From SW-6-46-9 sp964452185 (lineage in GTDB: Bacteria > Patescibacteriota > Minisyncoccia > Phycocordibacterales > SW-6-46-9): a stretch of DNA of 51,821 nt. Location: the NCBI GenBank assembly GCA_964452185.1, contig CAYVKO010000003.1, positions 1 to 51,821 on the forward strand, written 5' to 3'. The notes under the pieces were generated by a model that was not told the DNA's origin, searched no databases, and was given only the letters and a program-made list of their open reading frames with translations. Shown here one piece after another: positions 15,679 through 23,965 of the stretch; position 1 is the first letter of the stretch, and each line of letters starts with the position of its first letter. Made by a program: the position numbers and the translations under genes.

Positions 15679-16884
15679 TCATGTTTTATTTACTCTTGCT
15701 TCACAAGCAGACAAAACACTTGCAGCCAAGAAGTGATCCACTGCAGATCGTTTTGTGTGTAATCGCGAACTTAGCAATTCACTGTCCACCTCATGAACAC
15801 GGAATCGCGAACGTGTCACCAGGTGATCCTTAACCGAAGTATCTGATACAAAATCGGTTAACAAGGATCCGACGCTGTGTCCTGATAATACGTAAGCATG
15901 TGAAGGTAATGATACATCTGGTGAAAATTCACCTATTGAAGAAGCAAAAAGTTCCTGCCACCGATCTTTAGCCTCTGTAACTACATCGTCTATTTCTTGC
16001 TTGTGCTCACTCGTCTGGTGGTTGTCTAGATAGAGCTGGAGGCGTGAGCGAGCATCAGATGGCGGTCGGTCCAAGGACTTAGCAACCGTTCGGGTCAAGA
16101 AGTGTTCTCCAAGCGGGAAAGATACGGATTCTGTCAGCACACCGTTTTCTACCAGGAGAATTTCTGTAAGTTCATCTCCTGCGTCAACCAAAAGAAAACT
16201 TTTTGGGTGATCGAATACATTTGTAAATAGCCTGCTAACAGCGGCAGTAAATGAATTGAAATGCAGCTGATCCGTGTTAAGTCGGCTGCCGATAGCTTCT
16301 CGAGTAATATTCGCAATTTGGGTCGGAAGCATGCTTTTGTAAATTGCCACCCGTAAAGTATTGGTTGCAACTTCTTGAGGCTTGTTCAGCCTATATCCGT
16401 TACACCAAATGCCAAATACCGCCTCATCAAGTTCCTCAAGATCCTCTTCTTTTTTCGTGTGATTAGCTACGGTTTCTTCCCGGAACAGCTCATCGGCTTT
16501 CTGGCGAGCTAAATTCATACGTTCTTCATCAACCGTGAAAGGATTATCTTTGTTGATGGTTACGGTTTGAGTGCTTCCAACGTACCATGGTGCTGCAAAA
16601 AAACACTGAATTTCTTGTACCGGCGAAATGTCTGTTTTTCCGGTTATCTTACTGCTTACTTTTTGTAGTCTTTCGGCAGCAGAATCAACAGCTTGTTTCG
16701 TCATATTAATGAGCTTGCTCGTGTCGTGCTCTTTCATGAAGGATATCGGCTTGCGATGCGACCACACGACCTCCGGTTTTTCCTCCTCGGAAGTGACGAC
16801 GATCGCAGCGCCTATACTGCCTGACCTAATATCAAAAACAGCTTTGGTTTTTGAAGTGCTTGATTTCGTTTCAAAAAGACCCAT
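15679..16884 (-). CDS. PilM/FtsA-like actin-fold ATPase
   Basis: The N-terminus has an actin-like phosphate loop (AVFDIRSGSIGAAIV, 15-29), and a second one (FLLVDAGDELTEILLVENG) lies in the middle, as in PilM and FtsA. C-terminal YVLSGHSVGSLL would be the adenosine motif. The protein is 401 residues with no membrane segment. PilM-like proteins work on the cytoplasmic side of type IV pilus or related machines. No pilin or PilN/O gene is adjacent; the neighbour is a single-pass membrane protein with a basic cytoplasmic tail, a possible partner. The stop is TGA directly followed by TAA. Confidence 0.75.
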   Translation of the reverse strand: MGLFETKSSTSKTKAVFDIRSGSIGAAIVVTSEEEKPEVVWSHRKPISFMKEHDTSKLINMTKQAVDSAAERLQKVSSKITGKTDISPVQEIQCFFAAPWYVGSTQTVTINKDNPFTVDEERMNLARQKADELFREETVANHTKKEEDLEELDEAVFGIWCNGYRLNKPQEVATNTLRVAIYKSMLPTQIANITREAIGSRLNTDQLHFNSFTAAVSRLFTNVFDHPKSFLLVDAGDELTEILLVENGVLTESVSFPLGEHFLTRTVAKSLDRPPSDARSRLQLYLDNHQTSEHKQEIDDVVTEAKDRWQELFASSIGEFSPDVSLPSHAYVLSGHSVGSLLTDFVSDTSVKDHLVTRSRFRVHEVDSELLSSRLHTKRSAVDHFLAASVLSACEARVNKT

Positions 16885-16893
16885 GTGTAAGTA

Positions 16894-16902
16894 ATGATAT
16901 CA
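16894..16902 (-). promoter_or_regulatory. Extended -10 promoter of the PilM-like gene
   Basis: Minus-strand TGATATCAT (16902-16894) lies ten bases before the ATG at 16884, giving a predicted leader of about three bases. Confidence 0.45.
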
Positions 16903-16921
16903 CAAGCTTGCAATCCCGGCT

Positions 16922-18700
16922 TTATTCCAGAACGGCCTTGATGCGCCGAACACCTGCAGAGCTGGAGGTCTCTTTAGTGATTTTAAAGTGGCCTAGCTCA
17001 CCGGTGTTGTCTACGTGTGGTCCTTTGCAAATTTCTCGAGAGTAAATTACTCCTCCTTTCTCGTGATCTTCAGGATGCTCCATTTCATAAACGGTCACTT
17101 CATCCGGGTAGTTAGCCTGGTCAAGGTAAATGGCCTCATCCTTCGCCTCTTCGAGCGGTTTTTCTTCACAAGAGACTTCCAGCCCGGCTTCTATTTTCTC
17201 GTTAACTCGATTTTCGATCTCTTCAATCTCTTGGTCGGTGAGAGCCTCATCGTGCGTAAAGTCGAAGCGCAACCGCTGTGTAGTGATGTTAGAGCCGGCC
17301 TGACTTACGTGTTTTCCCAGTACCTCCCGTAATGTCTGGTTAAGGAGATGGGTGGCAGTGTGGAGTTTTACTGTTTCTTCTTTTTGGTTGGCCAACCCTC
17401 CCTTGAATTGCTTCTTGCCGGCAGCTCGAGACTTTTCTTTGTGTTTTTTCATTTCCTCTTCGAAAGCCGGTTCATCTACAGCAACTCCTTTTTCCTCTGC
17501 AAGCTTTTTGGTGATTGAGAGTGGCAGTCCGTGGGTTTGGTAGAGATCGAATGCTTCCTTTCCGGAGATGTCGCCGTCAATTTTTTCAAACTGCTTACGC
17601 CCACGAGTAAGAGTTTTCCGGAAGCTTTCCTCTTCTTGCTCTACAGTGGTCTTGATAAGATCCAGGTTTTGTTCAACTTCCGGATACCAACCTTTGTACA
17701 TTTCTACTACCGGATCAACAAGCTTGGTGAGCGATCCGTCTTCTAGACCTAGTTTGTCTGCATGCTCTACAGCTCGTCGCAGTACACGCCTGAGCACGTA
17801 ACCTCGCCCGGTATTGTCGGGTGTAACCCCATCGGCAATGATAAACACGGCTGTACGCACGTGGTCGGCGACTATCCTTTCGGCTTTTTGGTTAGAGTCC
17901 TCTTTTAGGTCATCGATTAAAGAAACAATGGAAGCAAATAAATCTGTCTCAAAAATAGAGTCAGCATTCTGCATTACCATGGCCAGGCGTTCCAGGCCGG
18001 CACCGGTATCCACATTCTGTTGGTCGAGTTTGCCGACTACCTCTCCATCTTCTTTCTCATATTCCATGAAAACATCATTCCAAACTTCAATTACTTGACC
18101 TCGGCCGTCTGCTTCCTTAAACCCTTGGAGATCAAGTTCGCCGAGTCCGTCTTCGGTGACGTCATAAAACATTTCGGTATCTGGACCGCACGGGCCATTT
18201 TCGCCCGGGCTCCACCAGTTGTCTTTCTCGCCAAGAAAATAAATGCGGTTTTCCGGGATACCCAGTTCCTGCCAGATTTCCGCTGACTCAGTATCTTTGT
18301 CTACCTGGTCGTTTCCTTTAAAGCAAGTGATGTACAGGCGATCCGGGTTCAGTCCGAGACCTTCCTCTTCACTAGTAAGAAATTCATAGCTCCATTCTAT
18401 GGCCTCTCTTTTAAAGTAGTCACCCAGCGACCAGTTTCCCAGCATTTCAAAAAAGGTGTCGTGCGTATCGTCTCCAACCTCCTCGATATCTTGTGTGCGC
18501 ACACACTTCTGCACATTTACCAACCGATTTCCTTTCGGGTGGTCTTGTCCGAGAAGATACGGAACAAGTGGCTGCATCCCGGCAGTCGTAAAGAGTACTG
18601 ACGGGTCGTCTTTGGGTACGAGGCTGGCTGAGGGAATAACTGCGTGATCTCTATTTTCAAAAAAGTCTAGAAAACGTTGTCGTATTTCGTTCGATTTCAT
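16922..18700 (-). CDS. alaS: Alanine--tRNA ligase, short form without C-Ala domain
   Basis: It charges tRNA-Ala. The class II core (1-240) shows SLVPKDDPSVLFTTAGMQP, VQKCVRTQDIEEVGDDTHD and FEMLGNWSLGDYFK. The tRNA-recognition domain follows (about 240-420). The editing domain keeps the zinc/proofreading ligands HTATH and CKGPH. The protein stops at residue 592, after SSSAGVRRIKAVLE, where full-length enzymes of about 875 residues go on to a dimerising C-Ala domain, which is therefore missing. This short form is common in CPR bacteria. Both tRNA-Ala genes of the window carry the G3:U70 identity pair it needs. Confidence 0.97.
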   Translation of the reverse strand: MKSNEIRQRFLDFFENRDHAVIPSASLVPKDDPSVLFTTAGMQPLVPYLLGQDHPKGNRLVNVQKCVRTQDIEEVGDDTHDTFFEMLGNWSLGDYFKREAIEWSYEFLTSEEEGLGLNPDRLYITCFKGNDQVDKDTESAEIWQELGIPENRIYFLGEKDNWWSPGENGPCGPDTEMFYDVTEDGLGELDLQGFKEADGRGQVIEVWNDVFMEYEKEDGEVVGKLDQQNVDTGAGLERLAMVMQNADSIFETDLFASIVSLIDDLKEDSNQKAERIVADHVRTAVFIIADGVTPDNTGRGYVLRRVLRRAVEHADKLGLEDGSLTKLVDPVVEMYKGWYPEVEQNLDLIKTTVEQEEESFRKTLTRGRKQFEKIDGDISGKEAFDLYQTHGLPLSITKKLAEEKGVAVDEPAFEEEMKKHKEKSRAAGKKQFKGGLANQKEETVKLHTATHLLNQTLREVLGKHVSQAGSNITTQRLRFDFTHDEALTDQEIEEIENRVNEKIEAGLEVSCEEKPLEEAKDEAIYLDQANYPDEVTVYEMEHPEDHEKGGVIYSREICKGPHVDNTGELGHFKITKETSSSAGVRRIKAVLE

Positions 18701-18707
18701 ATGGCTT

Positions 18708-18716
18708 ATTTTAACA
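18708..18716 (-). promoter_or_regulatory. Extended -10 promoter of alaS
   Basis: Minus-strand TGTTAAAAT (18716-18708) ends eight bases before the alaS ATG, so the transcript would be essentially leaderless. The preceding terminator hairpin occupies the -35 area. Confidence 0.5.
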
Positions 18717-18717
18717 G

Positions 18718-18754
18718 AAAAAGCCCGCCTATCTGAATACTAGATGACGGGTTT
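18718..18754 (-). terminator. Terminator after the small membrane gene at 18768
   Basis: On the minus strand AACCCGTCATCTA pairs imperfectly with AGATAGGCGGGCTT around a short loop, followed by TTTCTG. It separates the 76-residue membrane-protein gene from alaS. Confidence 0.6.
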
Positions 18755-18767
18755 GTTGGTGTTGTAG

Positions 18768-18998
18768 TTACGATGTTATTAAAAAAAGAAGCGGGAAACA
18801 CTCCAAAACTATTAGTGCTCCGAGTCCTATGAGTATCCACCCTTGGTCACATCTTATCTCTTCAGCCAAGGGTAAATCCTCCCCTTCCTTCCGTTTTTGG
18901 CTATACCTCCAAGCTGTCGGAAACCCTCGAAATACCAGATAAAGCCCAACAATAATAGAAAGGGTGCTTTCAATACCTAAAATAATTTCTAAGGTCAT
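18768..18998 (-). CDS. Small two-helix membrane protein
   Basis: This 76-residue protein has hydrophobic helices at about 5-24 and 52-73, separated by a charged cytoplasmic-type loop with YSQKRKEGEDLPLAEEIRCD. It starts with ATG and is followed by its own terminator, which supports expression. I do not recognise the family. Confidence 0.55.
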   Translation of the reverse strand: MTLEIILGIESTLSIIVGLYLVFRGFPTAWRYSQKRKEGEDLPLAEEIRCDQGWILIGLGALIVLECFPLLFLITS

Positions 18999-19084
18999 TG
19001 ACCATTAAAGGTGTTTGGAGAGAATGCGGTTCAATCTGCCCTTTAGGCTAGTAAATTTTTACTATTTGTCAATGCAGTGGACAG

Positions 19085-20356
19085 TTACACTCTCGACATT
19101 GAACCCTCGACTTCTTTTTTGTCAGCTTCAGGACCGACTATTGCAGTTTGCAGACTTCCTTCTGAGAACAGATCATTGGCTACTTCTTGTACGTCTTTTT
19201 GCGTTACGTTTTCGATTCTTTCTACATATTCTTTTGGTTTCTCGATTTCTAGATCTAGTACTGATTGCTCGGCGATGTTGGTTGCGATTTTGTTGGTTGA
19301 TTCATGGGACATCAAGAAATTGCCAGCGAGATACTCTTTAGCTTTTTTAAGCTCTTCTGCCCCCACCTCTTCGTTCTTAACTAGCTGTAGCTCTTTACAG
19401 ATAGCTTCAACCACTTCGCTGACTCGTGAGTTGTCTACTCCTGAAAACACTTTAAATACTCCGTTGTCTGAATAGTAGTTAACAGATGATTTGACGTAAT
19501 AGCACACTCCCATTCGATCTCGTAGTTTATGGAAAAGACGAGAGCTCATACCTCGGCCCAGTACAGTAGAAAGAACTTCTGTTGCCGGCTTTTTGTCGGA
19601 GTCTACAGGTACTGCCGGGGCTCCGACTACAAGATGGGTTTGGTCACTTTCTTTTTCTTCAAATAAAACAGACGGGCGATCTTGTCGGTATTCGGCTGGG
19701 GGTGTATCGATTTTTTCTGATTCGGTGAGGTCTTGGAAGTTTTTGGCAATTTTTTGTTGGGCTGAGTCTGGATCAATACCACCAACCACAACCACGGTAG
19801 TAGCTTCCGGTACATAGAGCTTTTCGCGGTAGTTGGATATGTCCTCTTTGTTAAACTCTTGTACGTTTTCTTCTGGACCAAGCACGGACCAACCCATCGG
19901 CTGGTCGCCAAACATGCCTTCTTGAAACACTTCGTGAACTTTACGCATAGGCAGATCTTCATACATTCGTATCTCTTCGGTAATGACTCCAGCTTCCTTT
20001 TTTATCTCCTGCTGTGAAAGTAGAGGGTGCTTATAGATGTCAGAAAGAACCTCCAACACATCTTGTGTGTTGTCAGATTTTGTTTTGGCGTAATAACCGG
20101 TGTATTCATATCCGGTAAATGCATTACTTTCTGCTCCGAGTCCATCCAGCTTAGCGGACACGTCACGAGGGCTCGGCCGGTTTTTTGTGCCCTTAAAGCA
20201 CATGTGCTCCAAGAAGTGGGAGATCCCGTTGTTTTCTTCTGTTTCGAATCGTGTACCGGCATTCACCATTACCAGCACTGTCGCTGTCGGCGTATCCTCC
20301 ATCGGTACAGTTATAGACGTCAGTCCATTATCCAGGGTTGTTTTTTCTATTTGCAT
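19085..20356 (-). CDS. M16-family zinc peptidase (insulinase/processing-peptidase type)
   Basis: This zinc metalloprotease has the inverted motif HFLEH (His47, Glu50, His51) and the distal ligand in VITEEI (Glu127). An N-terminal catalytic half (1-210) is joined to a second M16 domain (about 215-423) that lacks the motif and carries the R/Y-type pair in GRGMSSRLFHKLRD. The 423-residue length is typical of bacterial two-domain forms. No signal peptide is seen, so it is probably cytoplasmic. It follows the oligopeptidase gene by 11 bases, suggesting joint peptide degradation. Confidence 0.95.
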   Translation of the reverse strand: MQIEKTTLDNGLTSITVPMEDTPTATVLVMVNAGTRFETEENNGISHFLEHMCFKGTKNRPSPRDVSAKLDGLGAESNAFTGYEYTGYYAKTKSDNTQDVLEVLSDIYKHPLLSQQEIKKEAGVITEEIRMYEDLPMRKVHEVFQEGMFGDQPMGWSVLGPEENVQEFNKEDISNYREKLYVPEATTVVVVGGIDPDSAQQKIAKNFQDLTESEKIDTPPAEYRQDRPSVLFEEKESDQTHLVVGAPAVPVDSDKKPATEVLSTVLGRGMSSRLFHKLRDRMGVCYYVKSSVNYYSDNGVFKVFSGVDNSRVSEVVEAICKELQLVKNEEVGAEELKKAKEYLAGNFLMSHESTNKIATNIAEQSVLDLEIEKPKEYVERIENVTQKDVQEVANDLFSEGSLQTAIVGPEADKKEVEGSMSRV

Positions 20357-20367
20357 AAATCTAATCT

Positions 20368-22128
20368 TTAAATAAGTTTTTTGAGTGATTGAATATCTTC
20401 TCGAATACTTTCTATACCTGTTGTAAATACATTCGGTGATGAGGTATCTACGCCTATGTCGGCAAATATGTCTTGTGGGGATTTTGTAGATCCGGCTTTT
20501 AAGAATTGTTTTACTTTATCAAGATACTCTTCATCTTCTTGATACTTACTATGCAAAGCTTTGCTAATCAAATCACCGTAGGCATACGTGTAAACATAAA
20601 ACGGTCGCCGGATATGAGTCCAATTTATAAAGAAGTACCCATCTTCGTCTTTCATTTCAAAGCGGTCACCCAGATAGTTTTGCATATGTTTGTTCATGAG
20701 TTTAGCAATGTCCTCATGAGAGCAACTTCCTTTTTCTCGGATGCGACCGTGTAATTCTTTTTCAAAGTTAAAGCAGGCTATTTGGCGAAATACTGTAGAT
20801 ACGTCACGGTTAATCTTGTTGTGTAGTGCAATTATCTGCTCGTTTTCATTCAAGTTTTCAAAGACACGGTTAAAAACTACAGACTCAAAGAAGGTGCTGG
20901 CTACCTCTGCAGTAGATATGGTGTATTTTTGATACATAGGCGATTGCTCTTTGGAGAGTTCTGTGTGAATTGCGTGACCCATTTCATGAGCCAGTGTAGT
21001 AACTTGACGAAAGCTTGGTGTGTAATTCAAAAGGATATATGTAGGCAAATACGGTGCGCCAGAACAGAATGCACCTCCGCTTTTCTTTTCTTGAGGAAAT
21101 ACATCAATCTGACCTTTCTTAAGAAATTGCTCGAGAGTGTTGCTGAAGTCAGCGTCCATGTTTGCAAAACTGTCATGCACGATCTCTACAGCTTGCTCAA
21201 ATGACAGCTCCTTATCAAGTGATCCGATTGAAGCCGATCGATCAGCATATTGGAGCGCATCTTCTTCCAGTAGTTCTGCTTTCAGGTCGTAGAATTCATG
21301 AACAACATCAAAATTTTTAGTTACTGTGTTCACGAGAGTTTCTACTTCTTCAGGTGTATTTTCGTACTTAAGTACGGCGGATGAATATGGTTTTTCATAT
21401 CCGCGCACCTCATCAGAAATTTTCTTATCGGTAACAACAGCATTTATCTCACTTTCAGAAAATTCTTTTACCTCCTGTAGTGTTTTCATGCACTTTGTAT
21501 GCAATCTACGTCGCTTTTTGGTAGGTAAATCCTCAATTTTGCTTAAAGCTTCAGAAAGCGGTAGCTCATCATCTTCCCACTCGATAGTTTTTTGACTTAT
21601 GGCTTTTTGGACGCCCTTTACCCACATTTTATTTCGAGGGAGATTAGTGAGACTTAGTATGTTTTCTTCTTTTTCGTCAAGATTGAATTGAGCGGTTTTA
21701 AATACCCATTCTAAGTACTTGTGATAGTGTTCGAGTTCTTTTGCAGAAAGAAACTCTTCCTGTTTGGCTTTGGGTAAATCTCCTAGATTTAGCTCAAAGA
21801 AACGAATCTTATTCTCTAGTTTGGAATATACTTGACTAAGTTGATTTACTTTTGACTCTGCCTCTTGGTCATTTGCTTTCAGTTTTTTGCGGTAATTGAA
21901 GTAAAATAACGGTTTTGCTAGATTTTTCTCTCCACCGAGATATTCAAAGTCTTCCAACGCTTCACGCAGAGCTTCTGGTTTTTGGAGATAATCATCGCTG
22001 TTACGATACTTATCCGCAAACTCTTCGTAAGCCTTTTGGGCGTGCTCTATGTCTTTATCAACTTCGTCTTCTGGTGACTCATAAAGGAGTTCTAGATCCC
22101 ATTTCGTTTTTAAGTCTTCCGTCCTCAT
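20368..22128 (-). CDS. pepF: M3-family oligoendopeptidase F
   Basis: This zinc endopeptidase cuts short peptides in the cytoplasm. The motif LAHEMGHAIHTELS contains HEMGH (His381, Glu382, His385), and the downstream glutamate ligand lies in STAEVASTFFES. The N-terminal helical lid covers about 1-200. The 586-residue length and the C-terminal YGDLISKALHSKYQE are typical of PepF. It is sandwiched between UDG and M16 peptidase genes with 5 and 11 base gaps, an operon. Confidence 0.95.
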   Translation of the reverse strand: MRTEDLKTKWDLELLYESPEDEVDKDIEHAQKAYEEFADKYRNSDDYLQKPEALREALEDFEYLGGEKNLAKPLFYFNYRKKLKANDQEAESKVNQLSQVYSKLENKIRFFELNLGDLPKAKQEEFLSAKELEHYHKYLEWVFKTAQFNLDEKEENILSLTNLPRNKMWVKGVQKAISQKTIEWEDDELPLSEALSKIEDLPTKKRRRLHTKCMKTLQEVKEFSESEINAVVTDKKISDEVRGYEKPYSSAVLKYENTPEEVETLVNTVTKNFDVVHEFYDLKAELLEEDALQYADRSASIGSLDKELSFEQAVEIVHDSFANMDADFSNTLEQFLKKGQIDVFPQEKKSGGAFCSGAPYLPTYILLNYTPSFRQVTTLAHEMGHAIHTELSKEQSPMYQKYTISTAEVASTFFESVVFNRVFENLNENEQIIALHNKINRDVSTVFRQIACFNFEKELHGRIREKGSCSHEDIAKLMNKHMQNYLGDRFEMKDEDGYFFINWTHIRRPFYVYTYAYGDLISKALHSKYQEDEEYLDKVKQFLKAGSTKSPQDIFADIGVDTSSPNVFTTGIESIREDIQSLKKLI

Positions 22129-22133
22129 TTTTG

Positions 22134-22736
22134 TTATTTAGAATATTTAGTCAGAACCTCAAAGTCTTCTTTTAATGTCTCTCGTTGGGAGCCGTCGTAT
22201 AAAGCTACTGCCGGGTGGAATAACGGTATGAAGGTAATCTCTTTCCCCTCGTTTTCTATAGTGAACACATCACCACGAACTTGCGAGATAGTACCTCCAC
22301 AGTCAACGTCGTATTCGTCTTCGATAAACTCCATGGCAAACCTTCCTAAAGTAGCTATAACGTTTGGTTCTATAACTTCAATCTGGCGGCGCAGGAATGG
22401 TTTATACACGTCTATTTCTTCTTGTTTGGGGTCGCGGTTGTTTGGTGGGCGGTCTTTTAAGACGTTAGTAATATATACATCATCGCGATCGAGTTCAATG
22501 TGGGCAAGCAGTTTGTTGAGCATGTTTCCGGCAGCTCCGCAAAACGGCCTCCCTGCTTCTGCCTCATTCTTTCCGGGTGCTTCACCGATAAACATAATGT
22601 CAGCGTCATGGTTCCCTTCTCCAAGTACCGGAAGATAATCGTTTTCTTGACGATACTCAAACAACGGTGAGGCTTCAAGGTCTATCACCTCATCACGAAT
22701 AGCTTTCATTTTCTCTGTTCTTGACTCAGTTGACAT
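22134..22736 (-). CDS. Family 4-type uracil-DNA glycosylase lacking the Fe-S ligands
   Basis: It removes uracil from DNA to start base excision repair. Motif A is GEAPG (51-55), followed by GRPFCGAAGNMLNKLL; ITNVLKDRPPNNRDP is the central motif, and FHPA is the C-terminal active-site motif. Family 4 enzymes normally bind a 4Fe-4S cluster by CxxC near the N-terminus, the Cys of KCRPP and a Cys in the next helix. Here these read EASPLFEYR, KDRPP and EIDVYKPFL, so all four ligands are gone. Only Cys66 and one other cysteine remain. The first gene of the UDG-pepF-M16 operon. Confidence 0.93.
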   Translation of the reverse strand: MSTESRTEKMKAIRDEVIDLEASPLFEYRQENDYLPVLGEGNHDADIMFIGEAPGKNEAEAGRPFCGAAGNMLNKLLAHIELDRDDVYITNVLKDRPPNNRDPKQEEIDVYKPFLRRQIEVIEPNVIATLGRFAMEFIEDEYDVDCGGTISQVRGDVFTIENEGKEITFIPLFHPAVALYDGSQRETLKEDFEVLTKYSK

Positions 22737-22757
22737 TTAAGATAATTTATCTATTAT
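22730..22757 (+). promoter_or_regulatory. Consensus-like promoter of the small gene at 22809
   Basis: TTGACA (22730-22735), 16 bases, TATTAT (22752-22757). The -35 box overlaps the divergent UDG start codon. The leader would be about 45 bases. Confidence 0.6.
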
Positions 22758-22808
22758 CTACTCAGATTCACACCATCGAATTTCTTTTAGGTAGCCTAAC
22801 AAAATAGA

Positions 22809-23000
22809 ATGCAAGATTCTTCTAGTAAACAACCCATTCGGTCAGTTCGTTCTCACAGGCAGAATGGACATGCGGCGGCTACTTGCGAGAAGAGTAAAGG
22901 CGGACTTGCGGATTTGATAGTCTTCCTTATTGGCTTGTTGATTGTTGCTTTGCTTGCTCCGTTTACTCGGCCTCGCTCTCGTCGTGCCCACAAAAGTTAA
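22809..23000 (+). CDS. Small single-helix basic membrane protein
   Basis: This 63-residue protein has a polar basic N-terminus (1-32), one transmembrane helix (about 33-52) and a very basic tail (TRPRSRRAHKS). It is not recognised as a known family. Reality is supported by a near-consensus promoter upstream and a clean terminator 15 bases downstream, both on the plus strand, in an otherwise minus-strand neighbourhood. Confidence 0.6.
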   Translation: MQDSSSKQPIRSVRSHRQNGHAAATCEKSKGGLADLIVFLIGLLIVALLAPFTRPRSRRAHKS

Positions 23001-23014
23001 ATCATTCATCAACC

Positions 23015-23041
23015 AAGGCGCCCTCCGGGTGCCTTTTTATT
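23015..23041 (+). terminator. Terminator after the gene at 22809
   Basis: AAGGCGCCC / GGGTGCCTT form a nine-pair stem around TCC, followed by TTT. It overlaps the last codons of the convergent pcm gene. Confidence 0.85.
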
Positions 23042-23693
23042 TTACACCTTTTAGAGGCACAAAACGAAATCCTTGTTGCTCTTCCCGGTCATATTTGCCG
23101 CCTTTCTTTTTCTCGAGACGTACTATCTTGTCTTCTACAGGCATAACAAGCACTCCCCCCTCTTTTAGTTGGCGAGTAAACATGTCCGGAACTTGCGGTG
23201 CGGTAGCCGACACTAGTATGCGATCAAACGGACTTTCTTCTTGCGTGTCGTCGGCTGCATTGTCGTGTCGAATTTCAGCCTGTGGAAATTCATACTCAGA
23301 TAAGTTTTCTTGTCCAAATTTAGCCAACTTTTCGTTTATCTCAGCTCCAATTACTCTCCCGTCTTCACCGACTATGTGAGCCAAAAGGCCAGTAGTCCAT
23401 CCAGATCCGCAACCGACGTCCAGAACGGAGTGGCCGGGCTGAACATCAAGAAGTTCAAGCATATAAACCACAGTAGTGGGTTGGCTTATTGTTTGGTCTT
23501 CTCCTATCGGTATAGCGTAGTCTTCAAAGGCTTCAATTTCGTATCCGCTTCGGACGAAGTCTTTTCGGTTAACGTGCCGCAGTGCTTGTTCTATCCGCTC
23601 ACTTTCTAACACTTCCGTTTTTTCTTTGAGGCGTTTTATAAGATTTTCCTGAGAACTCCAATTGTCTGCAAATATGTCTGATTTTTGTGGCAT
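23037..23693 (-). CDS. pcm: Protein-L-isoaspartate O-methyltransferase
   Basis: It methylates isoaspartyl residues so that damaged proteins can be repaired. Family marks are the pre-motif FVRSGYEIEAFEDYAIPIGEDQTISQPT, motif I LDVGCGSGWTTGLLA and the later VSATAPQVPDMFTRQLKEGG. The N-terminus (1-25) is longer than usual, making 218 residues. It follows the MGMT-like gene by 12 bases. Confidence 0.95.
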   Translation of the reverse strand: MPQKSDIFADNWSSQENLIKRLKEKTEVLESERIEQALRHVNRKDFVRSGYEIEAFEDYAIPIGEDQTISQPTTVVYMLELLDVQPGHSVLDVGCGSGWTTGLLAHIVGEDGRVIGAEINEKLAKFGQENLSEYEFPQAEIRHDNAADDTQEESPFDRILVSATAPQVPDMFTRQLKEGGVLVMPVEDKIVRLEKKKGGKYDREEQQGFRFVPLKGVK

Positions 23694-23705
23694 GCTTGTA
23701 TCGTA

Positions 23706-23963
23706 CTATATTGCACCCTCAGATTTAAGTAAGCGTCGTTTTTCTTTTGCCCCACCGCGGTTGTATGATCCAACCTTTCCGTCAGAACGAATAACTCGAT
23801 GACACGGAATTTCCGGATCGAAGTTTCTCGAAAGTACTTGCCCGACAGCTCGCGCGGCTTGTGGTTTACCGATAGCTTCAGCTACTTCTTGGTATGTCCT
23901 GACTTCACCGGCAGGAATTGAACGAACAAAGTTATGTACTGATTTTGTGAAGGTTGTGGTCAT
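23706..23963 (-). CDS. MGMT-like alkyltransferase-type protein (DNA-binding domain only)
   Basis: This 85-residue protein consists of just the C-terminal domain of O6-methylguanine-DNA methyltransferase. The reactive motif is intact, PCHRV with Cys54, as is the helix-turn-helix arginine region ARAVGQVLSRN, so it could either transfer alkyl groups or act like an alkyltransferase-like protein. I chose the ATG at 23963. A longer open frame to 24044 would overlap the nuclease gene, and the ATG lies two bases after that gene's stop. Confidence 0.9.
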   Translation of the reverse strand: MTTTFTKSVHNFVRSIPAGEVRTYQEVAEAIGKPQAARAVGQVLSRNFDPEIPCHRVIRSDGKVGSYNRGGAKEKRRLLKSEGAI

Positions 23964-23965
23964 AA

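Noticed and set aside
15679..15681. TGA might be recoded to glycine, as in Gracilibacteria
   Set aside because: Genes end at natural lengths and no gene needs TGA as sense; the TGA in rnhB closes a normal-length protein and readthrough would add an unrelated tail.
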